Assembly (NCBI GenBank): GCA_050290245.1
Contig: JBNKHH010000068.1
Location: 136,038-200,037 of the forward strand
Length of the DNA stretch: 64,000 nucleotides
Direction of reading: 5' to 3'
Source of the DNA: JBNKHH01 sp050290245
Lineage (GTDB): Bacteria; Pseudomonadota; Alphaproteobacteria; Rhodobacterales; Rhodobacteraceae
Positions 52,084-60,869 of this stretch are shown one piece after another. Each line of letters starts with the position of its first letter. Position 1 is the first letter of the stretch. Below the pieces are notes generated by a model. It did no database searches and had not been told where the DNA came from. It saw nothing but the letters and a program-made list of their open reading frames with translations. The translations under genes and the position numbers were made by a program.

Positions 52084-53061
52084 ATGGCGCGTCTGAGGAT
52101 CTTTTCGACCCATCCGTTGCATCCGGAGGTGGCAGAAAGCCTTGCCGAAATCGGGAATTTCACCGTCGCAAGCGCGCCCACGCCCATGGCGATCGTCAAC
52201 GAAAGCGCCGGCGCAGAGCTCATCGTCGTGCGTGCGCCGATCCCTCCCGAGATCATTGGGCGGGAAACCGGGCTCAAGGCGCTGATACGGCACGGCGCGG
52301 GGCTGGACATGATCCCTGTCGATATCGCAACAAAGGCTGGCGTGCTGGTGGCCAATGTGCCGGGCGCGAACGCTCTGACGGTGGCGGAACACGCGATCTG
52401 GAGCGCGGTTGCCCTTTTGCGGCGCTTTCCCGAGGTGAGCCGGGACCTGCGGGAAACCGGCTGGACTGCCGCGCGCGCGCATTCCGACAGTGGGCGCGAA
52501 CTATCCGGCCGGACGCTGGGCATAGTAGGTTTGGGAAGTGTTGGGCGCGAGATTGCGCGGATCGGTGCCCGGGGCTTCGGAATGAAGGTGCTGACGCATA
52601 CACGGAGCCCGGAAAAACTCCCCGGCGGCGTTGTGCCTGTGGCGCTGGACACGCTTCTGGAAGAAGCCGACGTCGTGACCCTGTGTTGTCCGCTGACCGA
52701 GGCAACGCGGGGGATGATTGGACCCGCCGCGATTGCCCGGATGAAATCCGGCGCAATTCTGGTCAACGTCGCCCGTGGTCCGGTGGTCGACGAGGCTGCG
52801 CTGGCCGAAGCGCTGAAGTCCGGCAGTCTCGGTGGGGCAGCAATCGACGTGTTCAGCGAACAGCCCTTGCCGCGCGACCATCCGTTCATGCAGCTTTCCA
52901 ATGTCATCCTGACACCGCACATGGCGGGCATCACCGCAGAAAGCATGTTGCGGATGGGGCAGGGGGTCGTGGCGGAGACCCGCCGCATTGCGGCAGGCGA
53001 TCTGCCGGAACGGCTCGTGAACCCAGCCTCTGTCGCGCGATACCGGGAAAGGTTCGGCTGA
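52084..53061 (+). CDS. 2-Hydroxyacid dehydrogenase (D-isomer-specific family)
   Basis: The 325-residue NAD-dependent protein has GIVGLGSVGREIARIG (Rossmann), and catalytic Arg (NVARGPVVDEAALAEAL), Glu (DVFSEQPL) and His (LTPHMAGITAES). It follows the GntR gene by one base. Its partner genes suggest oxidation or reduction of a sugar-derived 2-hydroxy acid such as the product of the enolase-superfamily enzyme. It converges on the ABC operon, with 9 bases between stops. Confidence 0.88.
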   Translation: MARLRIFSTHPLHPEVAESLAEIGNFTVASAPTPMAIVNESAGAELIVVRAPIPPEIIGRETGLKALIRHGAGLDMIPVDIATKAGVLVANVPGANALTVAEHAIWSAVALLRRFPEVSRDLRETGWTAARAHSDSGRELSGRTLGIVGLGSVGREIARIGARGFGMKVLTHTRSPEKLPGGVVPVALDTLLEEADVVTLCCPLTEATRGMIGPAAIARMKSGAILVNVARGPVVDEAALAEALKSGSLGGAAIDVFSEQPLPRDHPFMQLSNVILTPHMAGITAESMLRMGQGVVAETRRIAAGDLPERLVNPASVARYRERFG

Positions 53062-53070
53062 GGGCGAGGC

Positions 53071-54132
53071 TCAGGCCGTCGCCAGGTTGTCCCCGGTATC
53101 TGCGTCGAACGTCAGGACACGCTCGGGGTTCCATCCGAACCGCACCATCTCGTCTCGCGCCACCCGCGTCCCCGCCGGAACCGTTGCATGGATCCGCGTC
53201 TCGCCCATATCAAGCGCCAGCACCTTGATCACCCCCTGGTCCTCTATGTCGAAGACGCGCGCCTCGGCCGGTGCCCCGGATTCAAGCAGAAGGTTTTCCG
53301 GCCGGACACCGAAGGTGACGTTTTGTGCGCCATTCGCCGCCGCGCGGACAGGAAGTCTGAACCCGCCGACAGCTGCGTCACTGCCCTCGAGCCTTCCGTT
53401 CACGAGATTGATCGGCGGAGAGCCGACAGAACGGGCGACGAAGGTGTTTAACGGCCTGTCGTAGATCTCCGATGGCGTTCCGACCTGCACCAGCCTTCCG
53501 CTGCGCAGAACGCCGATCTTGTCGCCCATTGACATTGCCTCGACCTGGTCGTGGGTGACGAACAGAAATGTCGCCCCCAGGTCCTGGTGCAACTTTTTCA
53601 GTTCAACACGCAGCGACTCACGCAGCTTCGCGTCAAGCGCGGAAAGCGGTTCGTCCATCAGGAAGACCGCAGGGTCGCGCACAATAGCCCGCCCGATCGA
53701 GACGCGCTGCATCTCGCCGCCTGACAGGCGTTCGACCTTGCGGTCCAAGAGGTGGGTGATCTGCAGAGTCTTTGCGACACGCTCGACCCGGCGCGAAATC
53801 TCGGCCTCGTCCATCCGTCGCACTTTCGGGCGCAAGGGGAATTCGAGGTTGCCGCGAACCGTCAGGCGCGGATAGAGCGAGTATTGCTGCAAGACCAGAG
53901 CCACATCGCGCTCAGCGGCAGTCCAGCTGCCTACATCCTGACCGCCGATGAGTACGCGCCCTGTGTCGGGTTTTTCAAGCCCGGCGATGGTGCGCAGCGC
54001 GGTCGTCTTGCCGGCGCCGGTCCGGCCCAGCAACACGAAGAATTCACCATCTTCGACAACAAGGCTCATATCCTTCAGCGCGCGCGTGCCGCCGAATTTC
54101 TTGGTGACGCCTTCCAGTTCGACACGTGCCAT
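53071..54132 (-). CDS. Sugar-type ABC transporter ATP-binding protein (first of two)
   Basis: The 353-residue MalK/UgpC-like ATPase has Walker A LGRTGAGKTTALR, signature LSGGEMQRVSIGRA, Walker B VFLMDEPLSALD and a C-terminal OB-type TOBE domain. Walker A has R-T-G-A, not the usual N-G-S/C. It overlaps the upstream ATPase stop by one base (TGATG), so both are translated together. Two ATPases are typical of GlpST-like importers, in which they form a heterodimer. Confidence 0.9.
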   Translation of the reverse strand: MARVELEGVTKKFGGTRALKDMSLVVEDGEFFVLLGRTGAGKTTALRTIAGLEKPDTGRVLIGGQDVGSWTAAERDVALVLQQYSLYPRLTVRGNLEFPLRPKVRRMDEAEISRRVERVAKTLQITHLLDRKVERLSGGEMQRVSIGRAIVRDPAVFLMDEPLSALDAKLRESLRVELKKLHQDLGATFLFVTHDQVEAMSMGDKIGVLRSGRLVQVGTPSEIYDRPLNTFVARSVGSPPINLVNGRLEGSDAAVGGFRLPVRAAANGAQNVTFGVRPENLLLESGAPAEARVFDIEDQGVIKVLALDMGETRIHATVPAGTRVARDEMVRFGWNPERVLTFDADTGDNLATA

Positions 54133-55223
54133 CAGTTGGCCCTCCTCAGCGATTGGCCGGTGGCCGCGTCGAAAAAATGCGCCCGATGCGGATCCAGAGC
54201 GACGAAGATGCGCTGGCCTTCGCCGGCGGCAAAGCCTGACGCGCAGCGTGCACGAAGCGTCGCATCGCCGACCCGGACATCGACGATATCGTGGCTGCCG
54301 AGAGGTTCGACGTTGGTGGTCTCGGTCTCGGTGAACCCCTCGCCGGGTTCATGTGACAACAAGACCGCCTCGGGGCGGATACCCAGCTTGGTCGGCGACC
54401 CGTTCAGATGAGACACCGTGGCCGAAGGCACGGGGAACCCCGTATTTCCGCCGACTTTCAAAATAGCATCAGTGCCATTGCCCTGCACCGTCACGTCGGT
54501 GACATTCATGACCGGAGATCCAACGAACTGCGCTACGAAAAGGTTCGCCGGGTGAAGATAGACTTCGCTCGGTGCCCCGACCTGTTGCAAGAGGCCGTCA
54601 TGCATAACAATGATCCGGTCCGCCAGCGACATCGCTTCGACCTGGTCATGGGTGACGTAGACGCTGGTCGAGTTCCGGGCAATGTGCAGGCGCTTTATCT
54701 CCGCCCGCATCTGTTCGCGCAGCTTGGCATCAAGGGCCCCGATCGGTTCGTCCATCAACAACGCCTTAGGGCGCCGGACAAGCGCACGACCGATCGCCAC
54801 CCGTTGCATATCGCCGCCAGAAAGGGCCGAGGGACGCTTGGGCAGAAGGCGCTCGATCCCGAGGAACTTGGCGACCTCCTTCACCTCCTTCTGCCGATCG
54901 GATTGCGAAATCCGCACCGCGCGCAAAGGGAAGGCGATGTTTTCCTCGACCGTCATGTGCGGGTAAAGTGAGAAGGACTGGAACACGAAGGCGATGTCGC
55001 GGTCAGAGGCCTTGAGGTTCTGCACTTCGCGCCCGTCGATGGATATCGTGCCCGACGTCACGGTTTCCAGGCCAGCGATCGCGCGCAACGTGGTCGTCTT
55101 GCCGCAGCCCGATTGCCCGAGCATCACGACGAATTCGCCATCCTCGATCGTCAGGTTCACGTCCTTCAGCACCTGAACCGCACCAAAGAACTTTTGTACG
55201 TTTGTGAGTTCGATCCGGGCCAT
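54132..55223 (-). CDS. Sugar-type ABC transporter ATP-binding protein (second of two)
   Basis: The 363-residue ATPase starts MARIELTNVQKFFGAVQVLK and has Walker A GQSGCGKTTTLR, signature LSGGDMQRVAIGRA, Walker B ALLMDEPIGALD and a C-terminal TOBE domain. Its start overlaps the stop of the small membrane protein gene, and that gene's GA-rich poly-Glu tract provides several ribosome-binding cores just before the ATG. It pairs with the other ATPase and the two permeases. Confidence 0.9.
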   Translation of the reverse strand: MARIELTNVQKFFGAVQVLKDVNLTIEDGEFVVMLGQSGCGKTTTLRAIAGLETVTSGTISIDGREVQNLKASDRDIAFVFQSFSLYPHMTVEENIAFPLRAVRISQSDRQKEVKEVAKFLGIERLLPKRPSALSGGDMQRVAIGRALVRRPKALLMDEPIGALDAKLREQMRAEIKRLHIARNSTSVYVTHDQVEAMSLADRIIVMHDGLLQQVGAPSEVYLHPANLFVAQFVGSPVMNVTDVTVQGNGTDAILKVGGNTGFPVPSATVSHLNGSPTKLGIRPEAVLLSHEPGEGFTETETTNVEPLGSHDIVDVRVGDATLRARCASGFAAGEGQRIFVALDPHRAHFFDAATGQSLRRAN

Positions 55224-55435
55224 CAGACAAGCTCTTCCTCTTCTTCTTCCTCTTCCTCGATCTCTGGCGGAATGTGCGATGTCACAAGGAAGCCGATCAG
55301 TCCGAGGATCACGACGGTCAGCCCATAGCGGTGCAGGAACTCGATCCAGGGTTGGCACAGGAAGATCAGTCCCGCAATCATCGTCCATTGTGCCGTGGGC
55401 TCGAACCAGCGGGCGTTCATTTCTTTGAAGGTCAT
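55223..55435 (-). CDS. Small membrane protein with a poly-glutamate tail
   Basis: The 70-residue protein (MTFKEMNARWFEPTAQWTMI...) has one or two hydrophobic segments and ends PEI, nine consecutive Glu, LV. Start ATG 55435 overlaps the permease stop (ATGA) and its stop overlaps the ATPase start. Its coupled position inside the ABC operon argues it is real. Some polyol/glycerol ABC operons carry a small membrane protein here, but I cannot match this one to a named family. Confidence 0.7.
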   Translation of the reverse strand: MTFKEMNARWFEPTAQWTMIAGLIFLCQPWIEFLHRYGLTVVILGLIGFLVTSHIPPEIEEEEEEEEELV

Positions 55436-56394
55436 TTGCGGATCGCTCCGAAGGACATGCCGCGCAGAAGGTGGTTGCGCAGAAGGAAGGTGAAGATCGC
55501 GACCGGCAGAAGGAACAGGAATGCTCCTGCGGCGATGACGCTCCAATCCGGCAGACCGGATCCCACCTGGCTTGGAATATAGGGCGGCGCGGTCTGTGCG
55601 TTCCTGCTCGTCATCATCAGCGCGAAGGCATATTCGTTCCAGGCCACGATGAAACAGAAGACGGCGGTGGCCGCGATGCCGGTCAGTGCTTCCGGCAGAA
55701 CGATCTTCCAGAACGCCTGCAGACGGGTATAGCCATCGACAAGCGCAGCTTCCTCGTATTCGCGCGGAATCTCGTCGACGAAGCCCTTCATGATCCAGAC
55801 CGCGAATGAAAGATTGAAGGCGGTGTATAGGATGATGAGTCCCAGGTGCGTGTCGTGCAGGCCGACCGCCCTATACATCAGGAACATGGGGATCGCGACC
55901 ACGACAGGCGGAAGCATCCGGGTCGACAGGATGAAGAATAGCCAGTCCTGCTCGCCCGCCACCTTGAACCGCGAGAAGCCGTAGGCCGTCAACGTGCCCA
56001 TCGAGACGGCGAGGAATGTCGAAATGATCGATACGATCAGCGAGTTCATATAGCGGTCGGCGTAGCCCGACGATCTCACTTCACCGGTCTTGGCGTTCTT
56101 AACCGCCTGTTCCCCGTCGTCGTAGATCAGTTGCTCCCACCAGGGCGCGGCTTCATATGTGGCCTCGTCCACCGGCTTGCGCAGCTGCGAGCGCTTCACG
56201 AACAGCTTGGCAAACGGGGTCAGCGTCGGCTCGAATACCACCGTGGGCGGAACCGTTGTCGCCAGGCTGCGCGGCTTGAAGGCCGTCGAGGCAATCCAGT
56301 AGATCGGCGTCAACATAACGATGAGCGCCACGAACACGGCAGCGATCGCGGCCCGGTTGGCAATGATTTCGCCCTTGGTCTTGACCTCTGCCAT
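55432..56394 (-). CDS. Sugar-type ABC transporter permease (MalG-like)
   Basis: The 320-residue permease has a first membrane helix at about 15-35, then a long periplasmic loop (about 40-115), then five helices. The EAA loop contains EYEEAALVDGYTRLQAFWKI with the conserved Gly. It starts one base after the stop of the upstream permease gene. It pairs with that MalF-like protein as the transmembrane channel. Confidence 0.9.
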   Translation of the reverse strand: MAEVKTKGEIIANRAAIAAVFVALIVMLTPIYWIASTAFKPRSLATTVPPTVVFEPTLTPFAKLFVKRSQLRKPVDEATYEAAPWWEQLIYDDGEQAVKNAKTGEVRSSGYADRYMNSLIVSIISTFLAVSMGTLTAYGFSRFKVAGEQDWLFFILSTRMLPPVVVAIPMFLMYRAVGLHDTHLGLIILYTAFNLSFAVWIMKGFVDEIPREYEEAALVDGYTRLQAFWKIVLPEALTGIAATAVFCFIVAWNEYAFALMMTSRNAQTAPPYIPSQVGSGLPDWSVIAAGAFLFLLPVAIFTFLLRNHLLRGMSFGAIRK

Positions 56395-56395
56395 G

Positions 56396-57298
56396 TCAGC
56401 GCGCCTTCGCCTTGTTGAGATATTTGACGTAGATGTTGGTAATCGCGACAACCATGATCAGCACGATATAGGCAAAGGCCGACGAGAGACCGGTCTGCCA
56501 TTCAAGGAACGCCATCTTGTAGAGCCGGATCGCGATCAGTTCCGTGGTCGGCTGGCTGGACAGAATGTAGGCGTGATCGAAGGTCTTGAACGCCTCCATC
56601 GTGCGGAAGATGATCGCAATCATCAGGATCGGCGCGACCAGCGGCAGCGTGATCCGGAAGAAGGTGTAAAAGGGGCCAGCACGGTCGATCTCGGCCGCCT
56701 CGTAGAGGTGCTTGGGCACCGCCGAGAGGCCGGCCAGAGACAAGAGCATCACGAAGGGCGACCACATCCAGATATCGACAATGGCCACGGCCCAGAGAGC
56801 AACCTGGGGGTCGGCCAGCCACTCAAATTTTCCCAGGCCGAGGAAATAGTTGATGATCCCGAACGAGGGGTCGTAAAGCAGCTTCCAGAACAGCCCGACC
56901 ACCGCCATCGACAGCATCATCGGCAGGAGTAGAAGCGTGGTGATCAGCCCCTTCAGCGGGATATCGCGGTTCAGCAGCATCGCCAGGCCGAACCCTACAA
57001 GTACTTGTCCGGTCACCGAGATCAGCACGTATTTTGCGGTGATCGTGAAATTTCGCCAGATGAAAGGGTCGTTGAGCAATTCGCGGTAGTTTGCCAGACC
57101 GACCCAGTTCGCCGGAGCCGTGGTCGAGGCCCGGAAATCGGTAAACGACGTCCATAGCGAGTAGAGCAGCGGAAAGACGTTGAAGATGATCAGAAAGGCG
57201 ATCGTGGGGATGATGAACAGATTGCGGATTGTGAGATCCGACAACCCACGGGATGCCGCCCGGGTATCGGGCTCTAGCCTGGTGATGACGTCTGCCAC
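56396..57298 (-). CDS. Sugar-type ABC transporter permease (MalF-like)
   Basis: The 300-residue permease has six helices and the EAA loop HLYEAAEIDRAGPFYTFFRI (about residue 190-210). It lies between the binding protein gene, from which it is separated by a 66-base gap with a hairpin, and the MalG-like gene. Confidence 0.9.
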   Translation of the reverse strand: MADVITRLEPDTRAASRGLSDLTIRNLFIIPTIAFLIIFNVFPLLYSLWTSFTDFRASTTAPANWVGLANYRELLNDPFIWRNFTITAKYVLISVTGQVLVGFGLAMLLNRDIPLKGLITTLLLLPMMLSMAVVGLFWKLLYDPSFGIINYFLGLGKFEWLADPQVALWAVAIVDIWMWSPFVMLLSLAGLSAVPKHLYEAAEIDRAGPFYTFFRITLPLVAPILMIAIIFRTMEAFKTFDHAYILSSQPTTELIAIRLYKMAFLEWQTGLSSAFAYIVLIMVVAITNIYVKYLNKAKAR

Positions 57299-57327
57299 AG
57301 CCTAACTTCCTGTAAAAAGTGAAGCGG

Positions 57328-57345
57328 GGGCGCACGCAAGCGCCC
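57328..57345 (-). terminator. Hairpin between the binding-protein and permease genes
   Basis: GGGCGC (57328-57333) pairs with GCGCCC (57340-57345) around ACGCAA, with extra pairing on both flanks. Without a T-run, it likely stabilises the abundant binding-protein mRNA end. Confidence 0.5.
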
Positions 57346-57364
57346 GCCGCTCAGGGAGGTTCGA

Positions 57365-58675
57365 TTACTGCAAGCGACCGTATTTCTTGAAGGTCTCGAT
57401 CCAGTCGCCGGTCAACGCATCAAGCGCTTCCTTGGCCGTACCTTCGCCACCCACAACATAGGGGTAGAGGCGCTGGTTGGCGGCGGTCAGAAGTTCGGCG
57501 TATTCCGGCACCGCCCAGAAGTCCTTTACCTTGAACATGGTCTGGTAGAAGGCCTCGTTGTACGGCGTCGCCGAACGGAACTCATCGCTTTCCAGAACCG
57601 CTGCGCTGGCGGTGTAGCCGCCAAGTTCAGCCCAGCGTTTCTGGACGTCGTCACGGATGAACCATTCCAGGAACGCATAGGACTCGTCGATATTGTCCGA
57701 GTACGAGACGATCGAAATGCCCTGGCCGCCAAGCGCGGCGAACTGATCGCCATCCGGACCCGCCGGGTTGGCGAAGAAACCTGTGGACGCGGCATTGGGG
57801 TTCGTGGCCGGGTTCACCAGTGCCGGGAAGAAGGCGAAATAGTTCATCGACATCGCCGCCAGGTTCTCGGTGATCGCCTGGTTGTTTTCGACGAAGAACG
57901 TCTTTGACCATCCCGGTGGAGTGAAACCGTAGAGCTTGCGATAGGCTTCCAGCGCCGCAATATTCGCGTCGGAGTTCAGGATGCCGTCGACCTTGTAGGT
58001 TTCATAGTCGCCCAGGTCTCCGCCATAGGAGAACAGCGCGTTTTCGACGCCCATGACAAGCCCGTCATACGAGTTGTCCGTATAGATCGCGATACCATAA
58101 CGGTCCTCGTCGGGGCGGTGGAAAAACTCAGCGATATCGACGAGCTGGGCCCAGGTTTCCGGTGGCGCCAGGTCATAGCCGTACTTTTCCTTGAAGGCCG
58201 CCATTTCGGCCGGATCTTCGAACCAGTCCTTGCGATAGGACCAGCCAACTGCGTCGCCCTCGGCCGGGATGGCCCAGAACTTGCCGGAGTTGCCGGGGTA
58301 TTCCGCATAGTATTTGACGGTTGCCGGGGCCATGACGTTGCCGAGGTCATGCTCTTGGAAGAACTCGGTCAAGTCGACATAGTGCCCGCCCTCGGAGGCA
58401 GCCCCCAGCCACTGGCTGTCGCCGACAATCATGTCATAGGCTGAACCGCGTGCGTTGAACTCGGTGAACGCCTTGGTCTGGAAATCCTGCCATGGCGTGG
58501 TCTCTACAGTGACCGAAACGCCGGTTTCGGCCTCGTATTCATTCACCAGTTCCTGAAGGTAGTTTGCGGGATCCCATTCGGCCCAAAAGATCGTCAGTTC
58601 TTGCGCTGACGCTGCCTGGGCCATGAGCGCCGTTGACGCGACTCCCGCCAATAGTCTGAAAACATATCGTTTCAC
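57365..58675 (-). CDS. Sugar-type ABC transporter extracellular binding protein
   Basis: The 436-residue family 1 binding protein has a signal peptide ending AASAQ. The mature part begins ELTIFWAEWDPANYLQELVN, the usual MalE/UgpB-like opening. The start is GTG 58675, with GGGAGGAGAGACAAA immediately before. It is the first gene of the importer operon, with a GntR-type palindrome about 100 bases upstream. The ligand is unknown; the neighbouring enzymes suggest a sugar, polyol or sugar acid. Confidence 0.9.
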   Translation of the reverse strand: MKRYVFRLLAGVASTALMAQAASAQELTIFWAEWDPANYLQELVNEYEAETGVSVTVETTPWQDFQTKAFTEFNARGSAYDMIVGDSQWLGAASEGGHYVDLTEFFQEHDLGNVMAPATVKYYAEYPGNSGKFWAIPAEGDAVGWSYRKDWFEDPAEMAAFKEKYGYDLAPPETWAQLVDIAEFFHRPDEDRYGIAIYTDNSYDGLVMGVENALFSYGGDLGDYETYKVDGILNSDANIAALEAYRKLYGFTPPGWSKTFFVENNQAITENLAAMSMNYFAFFPALVNPATNPNAASTGFFANPAGPDGDQFAALGGQGISIVSYSDNIDESYAFLEWFIRDDVQKRWAELGGYTASAAVLESDEFRSATPYNEAFYQTMFKVKDFWAVPEYAELLTAANQRLYPYVVGGEGTAKEALDALTGDWIETFKKYGRLQ

Positions 58676-58775
58676 TTTGTCTCTCCTCCCATTTCGGTAT
58701 GTTTTGGCGCTATTTTGGGTTCTTTTTTCGTGCCCCTGGCGCCGGTCTTTCTACTGCTTTCTCCAATCGAGCAAA

Positions 58776-58788
58776 TTGGTATTACCAG
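58776..58788. promoter_or_regulatory. TTGGTATTACCAG palindrome upstream of the ABC operon
   Basis: Twelve of 13 positions match the perfect palindrome at 49064. It lies 101 bases before the binding-protein start, in the 287-base gap that holds no supported gene. It is the likely operator for the FCD-GntR regulator at 51387. Confidence 0.65.
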
Positions 58789-58962
58789 ATTGCCTTAAGT
58801 GTCAAGGCGTAGTTTACTCCCCTCAGGGAGGATTCCGGCGCCATGAAACCCGAAATTTTATCTTTTCAATACAATGGACTGGGAGATTTTTTTGACGCGA
58901 CTCGCGCGACTCTCCGGGCGCCGTCGGCGCGCTGTCTCCAAGCGTATTTGGCCGGACCAGTA

Positions 58963-59580
58963 TCATTCTTGCGTCTCACTGCCGAAATCGTTCCGCGCGG
59001 CGGCTATCATGGCATTCGCGGCCCAGAGAGCGGTGTCCTCCGCTTCGGCGTCGTCCAGACCCCAGATGTCCTTCAGCACGACCATTGCCTCGATGCCGAA
59101 TGTGAGGGAAAGCGCGCGCGTCAGACGCAGTTTGTCGACCGGAGCGATGTCGATATCCGCAACAGCGTCGGCAAGAAGTCTTCGGCGATGCCCGCGGCCG
59201 AGCGACAACTCGGCTGTACTTGCATCGAGCGACTGGCGGAGCGCGGCACGAAACGTGGCCTCATGTTCGAACAGGCGCGGAAAAGCCGTCGAGTAGAGCG
59301 AGGCAATTCGCTCCTCGGCGGTGTCGGCGTCCGTGTCCCAGTCCAGGATTGGACCAAGCGCTTCTGCAACGACGGCCCGCAGCATGTCCGCAAGCGTCGG
59401 GAAATAACGATAGGCCGTCGAGCGCCCGACTCCTGCGGCCTCGGCCACTTCGCTGACCGACGGCGACAGACCGCGGCGCATCATTTCGCTGGCCGTATCC
59501 ACCATGAGCGCCCGCGTCCGGGCGGCGGCTCCGGTCAGAGGTTGAGGTTCCGACTCTTTGCGTTGACGTGGGACTTGCAT
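58963..59580 (-). CDS. TetR family transcriptional regulator
   Basis: The 205-residue protein is taken from ATG 59580; a start at 59604 would begin inside the operator. It has a TetR helix-turn-helix (SPSVSEVAEAAGVGRSTAYRYF, core about residues 44-65) and a helical C-terminal domain with an acidic ligand-binding surface. It faces the Tm-1-like operon, whose first gene starts 93 bases away, with an inverted repeat at 59581-59610 between. Confidence 0.9.
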   Translation of the reverse strand: MQVPRQRKESEPQPLTGAAARTRALMVDTASEMMRRGLSPSVSEVAEAAGVGRSTAYRYFPTLADMLRAVVAEALGPILDWDTDADTAEERIASLYSTAFPRLFEHEATFRAALRQSLDASTAELSLGRGHRRRLLADAVADIDIAPVDKLRLTRALSLTFGIEAMVVLKDIWGLDDAEAEDTALWAANAMIAAARNDFGSETQE

Positions 59581-59610
59581 CCCAATATGGTACTCCAGTC
59601 CCATTTTGGG
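59581..59610. promoter_or_regulatory. TetR operator candidate
   Basis: CCCAATATGG (59581-59590) and CCATTTTGGG (59601-59610) form inverted arms matching at 9 of 10 positions around a 10-base spacer. It abuts the TetR start and lies 62 bases before the Tm-1-like gene, so binding could repress both. Confidence 0.6.
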
Positions 59611-59672
59611 TCAAGCGCTAATTGCTGCAGCCCGTCGAACGACTGGCTGCGACTGCGGGGGAGGACAACAAA

Positions 59673-60869
59673 GTGGCGTTGATCCACGTCGTCGGAACCG
59701 CCGATACCAAGGGCGAAGAACTGGCCTATCTCCGCGGGCTGATCGTTGCGGGAGGCCAGGAGGCCGTCATCGTCGATCTTGGTACGCGTCACCCCGGCAT
59801 CGCCGTCGATGTGCACGCGCGCGACGTGGCGGCCTGTCATCCCGACGGGGCCGGCGCCGTTTTGGGCGGCGATGATCGCGGTCGTGCCGTGGCCGCCATG
59901 GGCACAGCCTTTGCCGAATGGTGCCGCCGGAATACGGCAGCGATCTCGGGCATTATCTCGGTGGGCGGCGGCGGCGGCACCTCCATCGCCTGCGCCGGTA
60001 TGCGCGAACTGCCCTACGGGATTCCGAAGTTCATGATCTCGACCCTCGCGTCGGGCGATACGGCACCCTACATCGGCACCTCCGACATCGTGATGGTGCC
60101 GTCGGTGACCGATATCGCCGGGCTGAATCGTCTCAGCCGGGTAATCCTGTCGAACGCCGCGCATGCCCTTCTGGGCGCGGTGAGCGCGGTGCGGCCCGAA
60201 ACTGACGATGCCAAACCTGCCATCGGCCTGACCATGTTCGGCGTGACGACACCCTGCATCACGGCGCTGACCGAACAGTTGAGAGACCGGTTCGACTGCC
60301 TCGTCTTCCATGCCACCGGCACCGGGGGTCGGGCGATGGAACGCCTCCTGGGCCAGGGTGTTTTGTCCGGCCTCGCCGACATCACCACGACAGAGATCGC
60401 CGATCTCCTCTTCGGCGGGGTTCTCGCCGCCGATCCCGAACGGCTTGATATCATCCCACGCACCGGGGCGCCCTGGCTTGGCTCGGTCGGCGCGCTCGAC
60501 ATGGTGAACTTCTGGGGGCCCGATACGGTTCCGACCAGATATGCCGACAGGACGTTCTACTACCACAACCCCAATGTCACGCTGATGCGGACAAGCGCGG
60601 AAGAGAACGCCGAGATGGGCCGCTGGATCGGTGCGAAACTGAACGGGTTCGGTGACAATGCCCGGCTTGTGATCCCCGAAAAGGGCGTCTCGGCGCTGGA
60701 TGTCGAGGGTGGGGCCTTCTGGAATCCCGAGGCGGATGCGGCCCTGTTCGAGGCACTGCGCGCGACGGTGAGCGATCCCGACAGGCTTGTCTTCCTGCCC
60801 TGCCATATCAACGACCCGGCCTTTGCAGACGCTGCCGCCGAGATATTTCTGAAGCTGATGGAGGCCTGA
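59673..60869 (+). CDS. Tm-1-like ATP-binding domain protein (UPF0261)
   Basis: The 398-residue protein is taken from GTG 59673, which has GGGGGAGG 10 bases upstream. It begins VALIHVVGTADTKGEELAYLRG, the UPF0261 opening, and has a glycine-rich SVGGGGGTSIA loop (about 109-119) and HATGTGGRAMERLL (about 214-227), consistent with nucleotide binding. In plants this domain is the N-terminal half of the tomato mosaic virus inhibitor Tm-1. Its stop overlaps the next start (TGATG). Bacterial function is unknown. Confidence 0.88.
   Translation: MALIHVVGTADTKGEELAYLRGLIVAGGQEAVIVDLGTRHPGIAVDVHARDVAACHPDGAGAVLGGDDRGRAVAAMGTAFAEWCRRNTAAISGIISVGGGGGTSIACAGMRELPYGIPKFMISTLASGDTAPYIGTSDIVMVPSVTDIAGLNRLSRVILSNAAHALLGAVSAVRPETDDAKPAIGLTMFGVTTPCITALTEQLRDRFDCLVFHATGTGGRAMERLLGQGVLSGLADITTTEIADLLFGGVLAADPERLDIIPRTGAPWLGSVGALDMVNFWGPDTVPTRYADRTFYYHNPNVTLMRTSAEENAEMGRWIGAKLNGFGDNARLVIPEKGVSALDVEGGAFWNPEADAALFEALRATVSDPDRLVFLPCHINDPAFADAAAEIFLKLMEA

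Noticed and set aside
58843..59682. Rightward frame starting after a GGGAGG site, antisense to the TetR gene
   Set aside because: The ribosome-like site is part of a small CCTC/GAGG repeat, the product shows no domain, and TetR on the other strand has clear motifs.
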